DNA of 9,857 nucleotides from an uncultured Rubrivivax sp. (GCA_937967345.1 CALBTN010000136.1:1-9857), one strand, 5' to 3'. Shown: positions 1-5,677, numbered from the stretch's first letter. Notes: a model not told the origin generated them from the letters alone. A program made the numbers and translations.

Positions 1-351
1 GTACTGGGTGATCTTGCGCCGACCGGCTTCGCCTTCCTTCTTGATCGCCTCGAGCGACGGCACGACGTGGGTCATCAACTGCATGATGATCGACGCCGAG
101 ATGTACGGCATGATGCCCAGCGCGAACACCGTGAAGCGCGACAGCGCACCGCCGGAGAACATGTTGAACAGGTTCAGGATGCCGCCCGACTGGCTCTTGA
201 ACAGCTGCTGCAGCTGCACCGGATCGATGCCGGGCACCGGGATGTGCGCGCCGAGGCGGTAGACCACCAGCGCGAGCAGCAGAAAGACGAGCCGGCGACG
301 CAGATCGCCGAACTTGCCGCTCTTGGCCAGCTGGTTTGTGGAGGTTGCCAC
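1..351 (-). CDS. secY: Protein translocase subunit SecY, N-terminal 117 residues (continues beyond window)
   Basis: SecY is the channel-forming subunit of the SecYEG translocon in the inner membrane; it passes unfolded proteins across or into the membrane. The 117 codons present begin with GTG and read MATSTNQLAKSGKFGDLRRR, then a hydrophobic first membrane segment (about residues 21-36) followed by IPVPGID (37-43), the family's usual sequence after TM1. The Gly/Ser/Phe-rich stretch at 56-73 (GGILNLFNMFSGGALSRF) matches the plug region. A second hydrophobic segment covers about 73-95, and the cytoplasmic KKEGEAGRRKITQY ends the visible part. The gene runs off the left edge with no stop. It lies 31 bases after rplO, its normal spc-operon position. 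There is no clear Shine-Dalgarno before the GTG, so translation may depend on coupling to rplO. The start was chosen because it gives the usual SecY N-terminus. This open frame has no ATG that would give the full N-terminus. Confidence 0.96.
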   Translation of the reverse strand, partial: MATSTNQLAKSGKFGDLRRRLVFLLLALVVYRLGAHIPVPGIDPVQLQQLFKSQSGGILNLFNMFSGGALSRFTVFALGIMPYISASIIMQLMTHVVPSLEAIKKEGEAGRRKITQY

Positions 352-382
352 GTCGATTCGACTCGCTTGCCGCGTTGCGCGC

Positions 383-814
383 TCAGCCCACCGAGCCGCC
401 AGCGGCTTCGATCGCGGCCTTGGCGCCCGCGGTCGCCCCAATGCCCTTGAGCACGACCTTGCGGCTGATCTCGCCGGACTTGATGACTTTGACCACCTTG
501 GCCTGCTCGCCCACCAGCCCGGCTTGCTTCAGCGTCAACAAGTCGACTTCTTCGGCCTGCAGGCGCTGCAGTGCCGTCAGCGTCAGCTCGGCATTGAACG
601 CGGCGGTGCGCGACTTGAAGCCGCGCTTTGGCAAACGCCGCTGCAGCGGCATCTGGCCACCCTCGAAGCCCACCTTGTGGAAGCCGCCCGCGCGCGACTT
701 CTGCCCCTTGTGGCCGCGGCCCGCGGTCTTGCCCAGGCCCGATCCGATGCCGCGCCCGACGCGGCGGCGCGCGCGCTTGGCGCCCGCCGCCGGCTTGATG
801 CTGTTGAGTTCCAT
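383..814 (-). CDS. rplO: 50S ribosomal protein L15
   Basis: L15 is a late-assembly protein of the large ribosomal subunit that contacts 23S rRNA. The 143-residue product is close to the usual 144. It starts MELNSIKPAAGAKRARRRVG and has the long basic glycine-rich arm typical of the family at residues 11-45 (GRGIGSGLGKTAGRGHKGQK). A compact C-terminal domain follows, with the family pattern VKVIKSGEISRKVVLKG near 108-124. It lies 32 bases after rpmD and 31 bases before secY, as in the classical spc operon. The Shine-Dalgarno is poor (only a GGGT about 10 bases upstream), which suggests translational coupling to rpmD. Apart from the weak ribosome-binding site nothing is unusual. Confidence 0.97.
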   Translation of the reverse strand: MELNSIKPAAGAKRARRRVGRGIGSGLGKTAGRGHKGQKSRAGGFHKVGFEGGQMPLQRRLPKRGFKSRTAAFNAELTLTALQRLQAEEVDLLTLKQAGLVGEQAKVVKVIKSGEISRKVVLKGIGATAGAKAAIEAAGGSVG

Positions 815-846
815 GTTCAGTACCCGTTGGCGTTGAGAGCTCTGGT

Positions 847-1029
847 TCAGAGCACCTTCACGAGGTAGGCGATCTTGTTGATCATGCCGCGCACGGCGGG
901 CGTGTCTTCGAGCGTGGATTCGCTGTTCAGGCGGCGCAGACCCAGGCCGCGCGCGGTCGCACGGTGCGATTGCTTGGTGCCGATCGTGCTTCTGACCAGC
1001 TTGACCGTCACTGTCTTCTTGTCCGACAT
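847..1029 (-). CDS. rpmD: 50S ribosomal protein L30
   Basis: L30 is a small protein of the large subunit that binds 23S rRNA. The 60-residue product is the normal size for bacterial L30. The core VTVKLVRSTIGTKQSHRATA at residues 7-26 is the family signature: the first beta strand leads into the Gly-x-x-x-x-His/Arg loop. GLGLRRLNS follows, and the end is VRGMINKIAYLVKVL. A good ribosome-binding site, AGGAGA, stands 7 bases before the ATG. The gene follows rpsE by 23 bases and precedes rplO by 32. L30 is absent from many bacterial lineages, so its presence fits the proteobacterial version of this operon. Confidence 0.96.
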   Translation of the reverse strand: MSDKKTVTVKLVRSTIGTKQSHRATARGLGLRRLNSESTLEDTPAVRGMINKIAYLVKVL

Positions 1030-1052
1030 CGTGTTCTCTCCTGCTCGGGCGG

Positions 1053-1571
1053 TCAGCCGAGAAGTTCTTCGACCGTCTTGCCGCGCTTGGCCGCCACTTG
1101 CGCCGGCGTGGTGGAGTTCTTCAGTGCATCCAGCGTGGCCCGTACCAGGTTGTACGGGTTGGTCGAACCGAGACTCTTGGCGACGATGTCGGTCACGCCC
1201 ATGACTTCGAACACCGCGCGCATCGGACCACCGGCGATGATCCCGGTGCCGGCCGGCGCGGGCGCCATCAGCACCTTGGCAGCGCCATGGTGGCCGCGCA
1301 CGTTGTGATGAATCGAGCCGTTCTTCAGCGACACCTTGGCCAGGTTGCGGCGCGCGTCTTCCATCGCCTTTTGCACCGCCACCGGCACTTCCTTGGCCTT
1401 GCCCTTGCCCATGCCGATGCGGCCGTCACCGTCACCCACCACGGTCAGTGCGGCGAAGCTGAGCGTACGTCCGCCCTTGACCACCTTGGTAACGCGGTTG
1501 ACCGCGATCATCTTTTCCTTCAGGCCGTCGTCATTGCCTTCAGGCTGGGCGCGGGGTTGAAACTTTGCCAT
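1053..1571 (-). CDS. rpsE: 30S ribosomal protein S5
   Basis: S5 is a small-subunit protein important for decoding accuracy and for the mRNA entry region; together with S3 and S4 it lines the mRNA entry channel. The product has 172 residues, compared with about 167 in E. coli. The double-stranded-RNA-binding-like N-terminal domain spans about residues 17-82 and contains the loop MIAVNRVTKVVKGGR (21-35), where spectinomycin-resistance changes map in E. coli; the residues seen look wild type. The C-terminal domain contains APAPAGTGIIAGGPMRAVFE and the usual GSTNPYNLVRATLDAL helix. The ribosome-binding site AAGGA lies 8 bases before the ATG. The gene follows rplR by 24 bases. Confidence 0.97.
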   Translation of the reverse strand: MAKFQPRAQPEGNDDGLKEKMIAVNRVTKVVKGGRTLSFAALTVVGDGDGRIGMGKGKAKEVPVAVQKAMEDARRNLAKVSLKNGSIHHNVRGHHGAAKVLMAPAPAGTGIIAGGPMRAVFEVMGVTDIVAKSLGSTNPYNLVRATLDALKNSTTPAQVAAKRGKTVEELLG

Positions 1572-1595
1572 CTGTCGAATCCTTCGCTGCTGCGC

Positions 1596-1961
1596 CTAGA
1601 ACTTCAGGCCGGCTTCGCGCGCGGCCTCGGCCAGGGACTTGATACGGCCATGAAAGGCGAACCCCGCACGATCGAACGCCACCTTGTCGATGCCGGCAGC
1701 CTTGGCCTTCTCGGCGATGCGCTTGCCGACAATCGCCGCTGCGGCGGCGTTGCCACCGTTGCCATTGCCGCCGAGTTGCTCGCGCACCTCCTTCTCGGCC
1801 GTCGACGCGCTGGCCAGCACGCGGCTGCCGTCCTCGGAGATGACGCTGGCGTAAACGTGCTGGTTCGAACGGTAGACCGTCAAACGTACGACACGCTGCT
1901 GCGCGATACGCAGCCGGGTCTGGCGGGAGCGGCGCAGGCGCTGTTCTTTCTTGTTCAACAT
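1596..1961 (-). CDS. rplR: 50S ribosomal protein L18
   Basis: L18 binds 5S rRNA with L5 and L25 and helps anchor it in the central protuberance of the large subunit. The 121-residue product (117 in E. coli) has the basic N-terminal arm (residues 1-21), the YRSNQHVYASVISEDGSRVL core strand region (about 30-49), and the C-terminal signature VAFDRAGFAFHGRIKSLAEA followed by AREAGLKF. Residues 64-75 form a short Gly/Asn-rich linker (GGNGNGGNAAAA) where E. coli has YTGNKDAAAA; this accounts for a few extra residues. The ribosome-binding site is AAGGAG, 7 bases before ATG. It is separated from rplF by only 11 bases, and the stop codon of rplF overlaps this ribosome-binding site (TAAGGAG), a layout that favours coupled translation. 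Confidence 0.97.
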   Translation of the reverse strand: MLNKKEQRLRRSRQTRLRIAQQRVVRLTVYRSNQHVYASVISEDGSRVLASASTAEKEVREQLGGNGNGGNAAAAAIVGKRIAEKAKAAGIDKVAFDRAGFAFHGRIKSLAEAAREAGLKF

Positions 1962-1972
1962 CTTCTCGCTCC

Positions 1973-2506
1973 TTACTTCTTCTTCGTCTCTTTCAGGACC
2001 ACGCGCTCGTTGGCATAGCGGATGCCCTTGCCCTTGTAGGGCTCGGGCGGACGAATCGCGCGCACCTCGGCAGCGACCTGGCCAACGACCTGCCGATCGG
2101 CACCTTTGATGACGACCTCGGTGGGCGTGGGCGTCTCGACCTTGATGCCCTCGGGCATGTCCTTGACCACCGGATGCGAGAAGCCGACCTGCAGGTTCAG
2201 CTTCTGACCTTGGGCCTGGGCGCGAAAACCCACTCCCACCAGCGTGAGCTTGCGCTCGAAGCCCTTGGTGACGCCGTTGACCATGTTGCTGACTAGCGCA
2301 CGCATCGTGCCGCTCATCGCGCCGGCTTCGGCGCTGTCGTTGGCTGGCTCGAACAGCAGTGTGCTGCCGTCTTGACGCACGTTCACCAACGCGTTGACCG
2401 GGCGCACCAAGGTGCCGTTGCCGCCCTTGATCGAGATCTGCTGCGCCGTGATCGACACGTCCACGCCCTGCGGGACGGTCACCGGCATCTTTGCTACGCG
2501 AGACAT
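1973..2506 (-). CDS. rplF: 50S ribosomal protein L6
   Basis: L6 is a large-subunit protein near the factor-binding site; it contacts the sarcin-ricin region of 23S rRNA. The 177-residue product has the exact E. coli length and starts MSRVAKMPVTVPQGVDVSI. Two L6 repeats of similar fold are visible: one to about residue 82 and one from about 83 on, beginning GFERKLTLVGVGFRAQ. The family signature PEPYKGKGIRYANE lies at residues 154-167, and the tail is the usual lysine-rich KETKKK. The ribosome-binding site AAGGA stands 8 bases before the ATG, in a 10-base context shared with rpsE. It lies 31 bases after rpsH. Confidence 0.97.
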   Translation of the reverse strand: MSRVAKMPVTVPQGVDVSITAQQISIKGGNGTLVRPVNALVNVRQDGSTLLFEPANDSAEAGAMSGTMRALVSNMVNGVTKGFERKLTLVGVGFRAQAQGQKLNLQVGFSHPVVKDMPEGIKVETPTPTEVVIKGADRQVVGQVAAEVRAIRPPEPYKGKGIRYANERVVLKETKKK

Positions 2507-2537
2507 GAATCGAATCCTTCCGCTTGCCGCCGCCGCA

Positions 2538-2933
2538 TCAGGCGACGTAGCACAACACTTCGCCGCCGACGCCGCTCTGGCGTGCCTTGCGGTCGGTCAT
2601 CACGCCCTTGGGGGTGGTCACGATGGCCACGCCCAGCCCGTTCATCACCGAAGGAATCGCCTCGCGGCCGCGGTAGACGCGCAGGCCCGGACGGCTGACG
2701 CTCTCGATGCGCTCGATCACCGGACGGCTCGCGTAGTACTTCAGCGCGATCTCGAGCTGGCTCTTGCCGGCCTCGCTGCGCACGACGAAACCGTCGATGT
2801 ACCCCTCATCCTTCAGCACCTGCGCGATCGCCACCTTGAGCTTCGACGACGGCATCGACACCACGGCCTTGTCAACGCTCTGCGCGTTGCGGATGCGGGT
2901 CAGCATATCGGCGATCGGGTCACTCATGCTCAT
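2538..2933 (-). CDS. rpsH: 30S ribosomal protein S8
   Basis: S8 is a primary 16S rRNA-binding protein of the small subunit. In E. coli it is also the feedback repressor of the spc operon, acting on the mRNA near the start of rplE; whether that holds here is not shown by the sequence. The product has 131 residues (130 in E. coli) and begins MSMSDPIADMLTRIRNAQ. The C-terminal RNA-binding signature TTPKGVMTDRKARQSGVGGE is at residues 107-126, followed by VLCYVA. Two ATGs compete, at 2933 and 2927. The first matches the E. coli MSMQDPIADM start and lies 8 bases from a GGAG site, so I chose it. It lies 36 bases after rpsN, the widest spacing inside the spc block. Confidence 0.97.
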   Translation of the reverse strand: MSMSDPIADMLTRIRNAQSVDKAVVSMPSSKLKVAIAQVLKDEGYIDGFVVRSEAGKSQLEIALKYYASRPVIERIESVSRPGLRVYRGREAIPSVMNGLGVAIVTTPKGVMTDRKARQSGVGGEVLCYVA

Positions 2934-2969
2934 AACAAACTCTCCTGCTCGTGCCGCGTACGGCCGATG

Positions 2970-3275
2970 TCACCAGCTGGCCTTGACGACGCCGGGAATG
3001 TCACCCTTGAACGCGAGATCGCGAATCTTGCTGCGACCCAATCCGAACATCCGGAAGTTGCCGCGCGGACGTCCGGTCAGCTCGCAGCGGTTGCGCAGGC
3101 GCGTCGGGTTGGCGTTACGCGGCAGCTTCTGCAGTTCCAGGCGCGCGGCGTAACGCTCTTCGTCAGAACGCTTGGCATCGTCGATCACCGCCTTCAGCTC
3201 CCCGTACTTCTTGGCATGCTTGGCAACCAGGCTTTCACGCTTCGCTTGGCGCTGGATAAGAGACTTTTTCGCCAC
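2970..3275 (-). CDS. rpsN: 30S ribosomal protein S14, zinc-free long form
   Basis: S14 is a small-subunit head protein that contacts 16S rRNA near the A site. Translation starts at a GTG, giving MAKKSLIQRQAKRESLVAKH; the 101-residue length is exactly that of the long proteobacterial form. The C-terminal signature LRNRCELTGRPRGNFRMFGL (residues 60-79) has one cysteine (Cys64) instead of the two CxxC pairs of the zinc-binding short form, so this is the zinc-independent type. The open frame extends further upstream, but only the GTG gives the family N-terminus. The ribosome-binding site GAGGTG overlaps the TGA stop of rplE 8 bases upstream, so the two genes are probably translationally coupled. 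Confidence 0.96.
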   Translation of the reverse strand: MAKKSLIQRQAKRESLVAKHAKKYGELKAVIDDAKRSDEERYAARLELQKLPRNANPTRLRNRCELTGRPRGNFRMFGLGRSKIRDLAFKGDIPGVVKASW

Positions 3276-3283
3276 GAGGCACC

Positions 3284-3838
3284 TCAGTTCTTGAACGGGA
3301 AGCGGAAGGCCGTGAGCAGGGCCTTGCACTCGTCGTCGGTTTTGGCGCTGGTGGTGATGCTGATGTTCAGCCCGCGCAGCGCGTCGATCTTGTCGTAGTC
3401 GATCTCGGGGAAGATGATCTGTTCCTTCACGCCGACGTTGTAGTTGCCGCGTCCATCGAAGGCACGGCCCGAGATGCCGCGGAAGTCGCGCACGCGCGGC
3501 AGCGCGATGGTGACAAAGCGGTCGAGGAACTCGTACATGCGCACACCGCGCAGCGTGACCATGCAACCGATGGGCACGTTGTCGCGAATCTTGAAACCGG
3601 CGATCGCCTTCTTCGACTTGGTGACCACCGGCTTCTGGCCGGCGATCTTGGTCAGGTCGCCGACGGCGTGTTCCATCACCTTCTTGTCGGCGACCGCCTC
3701 GCTGACACCCATGTTCAGCGTGATCTTCTGCAGCCGCGGCACCTGCATCACCGACTTGTAGCCAAACTTGGCCATCAGCTCGGGAACGATCTTTTCGCGA
3801 TAGTGGGTCTGCAGGCGTGCAGTCTGTTGTTGCGCCAT
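3284..3838 (-). CDS. rplE: 50S ribosomal protein L5
   Basis: L5 binds 5S rRNA and forms the B1b bridge to the small-subunit head through S13. The product has 184 residues (179 in E. coli), with a slightly longer N-terminus, MAQQQTARLQTHYREKIVPE. Recognisable blocks are MQVPRLQKITLNMGVSEAV (residues 31-49), the PVVTKSKKAIAGFKIRDNVP region (about 70-89), and the C-terminal VKEQIIFPEIDYDKIDALRG segment followed by the usual TDDECKALLTAFRFPF end. The ribosome-binding site is AGGAA, 7 bases before ATG. It lies 11 bases after rplX. In E. coli this start region is the S8 feedback target; I could not recognise that RNA structure here by eye. Confidence 0.97.
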   Translation of the reverse strand: MAQQQTARLQTHYREKIVPELMAKFGYKSVMQVPRLQKITLNMGVSEAVADKKVMEHAVGDLTKIAGQKPVVTKSKKAIAGFKIRDNVPIGCMVTLRGVRMYEFLDRFVTIALPRVRDFRGISGRAFDGRGNYNVGVKEQIIFPEIDYDKIDALRGLNISITTSAKTDDECKALLTAFRFPFKN

Positions 3839-3849
3839 GATTCGCTTCC

Positions 3850-4167
3850 TCAGGCCTTGATCTGTTCGCCGCTGGACTTGTAGATCCGCACCTTGTCGCC
3901 GTTGTCGAGCAGCTTGATGCCCACGCGGTCGGCCTTGCCGGTTGCGGCGTTCCAGATGGCCACGTTCGACTGGTGGATCGGCATCGTCTTGTCGACCACG
4001 CCGCCGGTCGTGCCCTTCATCGGGTTGGGCTTGACGTGCTTCTTGGCGACGTTCACGCCCTCGACCAGCAGGTAGTCGTCGTCGACGCGGCGCGACACCG
4101 TGCCGCGTTTGCCCTTGTCGCGCCCGGTCAGCACGATGACCTGGTCGCCCTTGCGAATCTTTTTCAT
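3850..4167 (-). CDS. rplX: 50S ribosomal protein L24
   Basis: L24 is an assembly initiator of the large subunit; it binds 23S rRNA near its 5' end. The 105-residue product has the E. coli-like length (104). It begins MKKIRKGDQVIVLTGRDKGK, the KOW motif that defines the family (about residues 3-30), and continues with GVNVAKKHVKPNP and an IHQSNVAIWN block. The open frame continues far upstream through rplN in another reading frame; the start at 4167 is fixed by family alignment. It follows rplN by 23 bases and precedes rplE by 11. Nothing is unusual. Confidence 0.97.
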   Translation of the reverse strand: MKKIRKGDQVIVLTGRDKGKRGTVSRRVDDDYLLVEGVNVAKKHVKPNPMKGTTGGVVDKTMPIHQSNVAIWNAATGKADRVGIKLLDNGDKVRIYKSSGEQIKA

Positions 4168-4190
4168 GCTTGCAGTCCTCGTCGATCGGC

Positions 4191-4559
4191 TCAGAGCACT
4201 TCCGGCGCCAGCGACACGATCTTCATGAAGCGTTCGGTGCGCAGCTCGCGCGTCACCGGCCCGAAGATGCGGGTGCCAATCGGCTCGAGCTTGGCGTTGA
4301 GCAGCACCGCGGCGTTGCCGTCGAACTTGATCAGCGAGCCATCCTGGCGGCGCACGCCCTTGGCGGTGCGCACGACCACGGCGCTGTAGATCTCGCCCTT
4401 CTTGACGCGGCCGCGCGGTGCGGCCTCTTTGATGCTCACCTTGATGATGTCGCCGATGCCCGCATAGCGCCGCTTCGACCCGCCGAGCACCTTGATGCAC
4501 ATGACGGACTTCGCGCCGGTGTTGTCCGCGACGTCAAGCCGCGACTGCATTTGGATCAT
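4191..4559 (-). CDS. rplN: 50S ribosomal protein L14, first gene of the spc block
   Basis: L14 is a large-subunit protein at the interface with the 30S subunit (bridges B5 and B8), and it binds the silencing factor RsfS. The 122-residue product has the standard length. It begins MIQMQSRLDVADNTGAKSVM and has the family signature region around residues 60-86 (AVVVRTAKGVRRQDGSLIKF, then DGNAAVLLN); it ends with FMKIVSLAPEVL. A 188-base gap separates it from the peroxiredoxin gene upstream. That gap carries a strong sigma70-like promoter, so rplN should be the first gene of the spc transcript. The Shine-Dalgarno is an unusual GGGGA, 7 bases before ATG, and could be masked by a leader stem (see the leader entry). 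Confidence 0.98.
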   Translation of the reverse strand: MIQMQSRLDVADNTGAKSVMCIKVLGGSKRRYAGIGDIIKVSIKEAAPRGRVKKGEIYSAVVVRTAKGVRRQDGSLIKFDGNAAVLLNAKLEPIGTRIFGPVTRELRTERFMKIVSLAPEVL

Positions 4560-4568
4560 TGCTGTGTC

Positions 4569-4603
4569 CCCAACTTGTCCCGTTCGCCTGCCACCCGGTT
4601 GGG
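4569..4603 (-). promoter_or_regulatory. Possible leader stem covering the rplN ribosome-binding site
   Basis: On the transcribed strand CCCAAC (4603-4598) can pair with GTTGGG (4574-4569), six perfect pairs around a 23-base loop. The 3' arm contains three of the five bases of the only Shine-Dalgarno candidate for rplN (GGGGA, 4571-4567). Alternative pairings exist in the same stretch, for example TCGCC with GGCGA, so the leader might switch between forms. Only the base complementarity is seen; regulation is inferred. Confidence 0.3.
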
Positions 4604-4648
4604 CGACAGCGATCGGTCAGTCTTGGGCCCGTGGGTGGGCGAAATAAG

Positions 4649-4671
4649 CGGCATCGAACGACCCGATGCCG
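4649..4671 (-). promoter_or_regulatory. 8-bp hairpin at the 5' end of the predicted rplN leader
   Basis: On the transcribed strand CGGCATCG and CGATGCCG form eight perfect pairs around the 7-base loop GGTCGTT. It begins only a few bases after the predicted transcription start. It could stabilise the 5' end of the spc mRNA or act as a weak terminator of transcripts coming through the peroxiredoxin gene. The following bases, GCTTATTTCG, hold no proper T run, so a strong intrinsic terminator is unlikely. Confidence 0.4.
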
Positions 4672-4683
4672 GGAAAGCTCGCG

Positions 4684-4713
4684 ATTATGCGACGAAAGTC
4701 ATCTACTTGTCAA
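4684..4713 (-). promoter_or_regulatory. Predicted sigma70 promoter of the spc operon (upstream of rplN)
   Basis: On the minus strand a perfect -35 box TTGACA (4713-4708) is followed after 18 bases by CATAAT (4689-4684), five of six matches to the -10 consensus. The bases after the -10 are CGCGAG, a GC-rich discriminator of the type found at promoters under stringent (ppGpp/DksA) control. Transcription would start near 4675-4679, giving an rplN leader of about 119 bases. The E. coli spc promoter occupies the same place, just before rplN. The match is striking for such GC-rich DNA. No transcript data are available to confirm it. Confidence 0.75.
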
Positions 4714-4740
4714 AGCGATGCGGGATGCGAGTGCCGTCGG

Positions 4741-4752
4741 TCTGACGTCAGA
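4741..4752. repeat. 12-base perfect palindrome across the peroxiredoxin stop codon
   Basis: TCTGACGTCAGA reads the same on both strands. It contains the TGA stop codon of the peroxiredoxin gene and lies about 28 bases upstream of the -35 box of the predicted spc promoter, centred near -69 from the predicted start. That spacing would suit an activator site, but a palindrome of this length is expected about twice by chance in a window this size. Confidence 0.3.
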
Positions 4753-5263
4753 GCGCCTTGGCCTGCGCCAGCAGGGTGCCGGCATCGCTGACTTCGAACT
4801 TGCCCGGCGCTTCGACGTTGAGTGTCTTGACGATGCCGTCGACGACAAGCATCGAATAGCGGTTCGAGCGCAGGCCCATGCCGCGCGCGCCCAGGTCCAG
4901 CGTCAGACCGATGGCTTTGGCGAAGTCTGCACTGCCGTCGGCCATCATCCGCACCTTGCCTGCGGTGTGCTGGTCGCGGCCCCAGGCCCCCATCACGAAG
5001 GCATCGTTGACCGACACACACCAGATCTCGTCGACTCCGGCGGCCTTGAGCTCGGCGGCCTTCTCGACATAACTCGGCAGATGCTGCGCCGAGCAGGTCG
5101 GCGTGTACGCGCCCGGCAAACCAAAGATCGCGATGGTCTTGCCTGCCACCAAGTCGGCGACCGCAAAGCCGTTCGGCCCGATCGAACAGCCGTTGCCTTC
5201 GACCTCGATGAATTCTTGCAGCTGGGTTGCGGGTAGTTTGTCGCCGACTTTCAGCACGGGCAT
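4748..5263 (-). CDS. Peroxiredoxin, Prx5 (AhpC/TSA, redoxin) family
   Basis: This is a cytoplasmic thiol peroxidase expected to reduce hydrogen peroxide and organic peroxides; no signal peptide is seen. The 171-residue product has the Prx5 length. The peroxidatic cysteine is Cys57 in PGAYTPTCS (residues 50-58), with Thr54 completing the PxxxTxxC motif, and the catalytic arginine is Arg132 in GLRSNRYSML. Other family blocks are KVGDKLP near the start, IWCVSVNDAFVMGAW (80-94) and DLGARGMGLRS. Cys26 and Cys82 are the only other cysteines and there is none near the C-terminus, so it may work as a 1-Cys enzyme with glutathione/glutaredoxin (inference). It sits between rpsQ (129 bases upstream) and rplN, an unusual neighbour. 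AAGGAG directly abuts the ATG at 5263; a GTG two codons later (5257) has 6-base spacing and gives the more typical MLKVGD start, so the true start may be 5257. Confidence 0.93.
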   Translation of the reverse strand: MPVLKVGDKLPATQLQEFIEVEGNGCSIGPNGFAVADLVAGKTIAIFGLPGAYTPTCSAQHLPSYVEKAAELKAAGVDEIWCVSVNDAFVMGAWGRDQHTAGKVRMMADGSADFAKAIGLTLDLGARGMGLRSNRYSMLVVDGIVKTLNVEAPGKFEVSDAGTLLAQAKAL

Positions 5264-5392
5264 CTCCTTGGATGGCGGATGGGACAGTGTCGTTGACCGC
5301 GAGCGGCCTGAACGACAAGGAGCCACACACTCGGCTCGAGCAGACGGCCCCTTCGCGTCGAGCGTCGCGCGCTTGGAACGACGGCGTCGAAC

Positions 5393-5677
5393 TCAGGCCA
5401 GGATGGCCTTCTTGACCAGGCGGGTGACCACCCAGCTCTTGGTCTTGGACAGCGGCCGGCTCTCGGCAATCTCGACCACGTCGCCCAGCTTGAACTCGTT
5501 GTTCTCGTCATGCGCGTGGTACTTGCGCGAGCGCGCGACGATCTTGCCGTACAGCTCGTGCGTGATGCGACGCTCGACCAGGACGGTGACGGTCTTGGCG
5601 CGCTTGTCGCTGACCACCTGGCCGACCAGTGTGCGCGTGTTCTTGGCCGCCGCTTGCGTCGGGTTGGCTTGGTTCAT
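5393..5677 (-). CDS. rpsQ: 30S ribosomal protein S17
   Basis: S17 is a primary 16S rRNA-binding protein needed early in small-subunit assembly. The product has 94 residues against 84 in E. coli; the difference is an Ala/Gln/Asn-rich N-terminal extension of about 10 residues (MNQANPTQAAAKN) before the core RTLVGQVVSDKRAKTVTVLV. The OB-fold core continues with KYHAHDENNEFKLGDVVEI and the family signature ESRPLSKTKSW. The start codon overlaps the stop of rpmC in an ATGA arrangement, which fixes this start and implies coupled translation. In the classical layout this is the last gene of the S10 operon; here the peroxiredoxin gene follows. Confidence 0.97.
   Translation of the reverse strand: MNQANPTQAAAKNTRTLVGQVVSDKRAKTVTVLVERRITHELYGKIVARSRKYHAHDENNEFKLGDVVEIAESRPLSKTKSWVVTRLVKKAILA

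Noticed and set aside
352..362. Palindrome GTCGATTCGAC immediately before the secY start codon
   Set aside because: It has five pairs with a single-base centre, too short for a stable RNA hairpin and common by chance in this composition.
3830..3870. An S8 binding site at the rplX-rplE junction, as in E. coli
   Set aside because: The junction is only 11 bases and I could not recognise the helix-21-like fold by eye. It cannot be excluded without covariation or folding analysis, so no feature is claimed.
4200..4500. A longer rplX reading frame starting upstream at 4500
   Set aside because: The extra codons lie inside rplN in a different frame and show no L24 similarity. The KOW-containing protein begins at 4167 with MKKIRKGD.
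5320..5337. Small inverted repeat after rpsQ (GAGCC and GGCTC around an 8-base loop) as a possible S10-operon terminator
   Set aside because: The stem is only 5 bp and is followed by CTTGTCGTT rather than a T run, so it is not a credible intrinsic terminator.
5264..5392. A separate promoter for the peroxiredoxin gene
   Set aside because: I searched the 129-base gap on the minus strand. The best -35-like hexamer (TTGTCG) has no acceptable -10 partner at 16-18 bases, and the region is GC-rich throughout.
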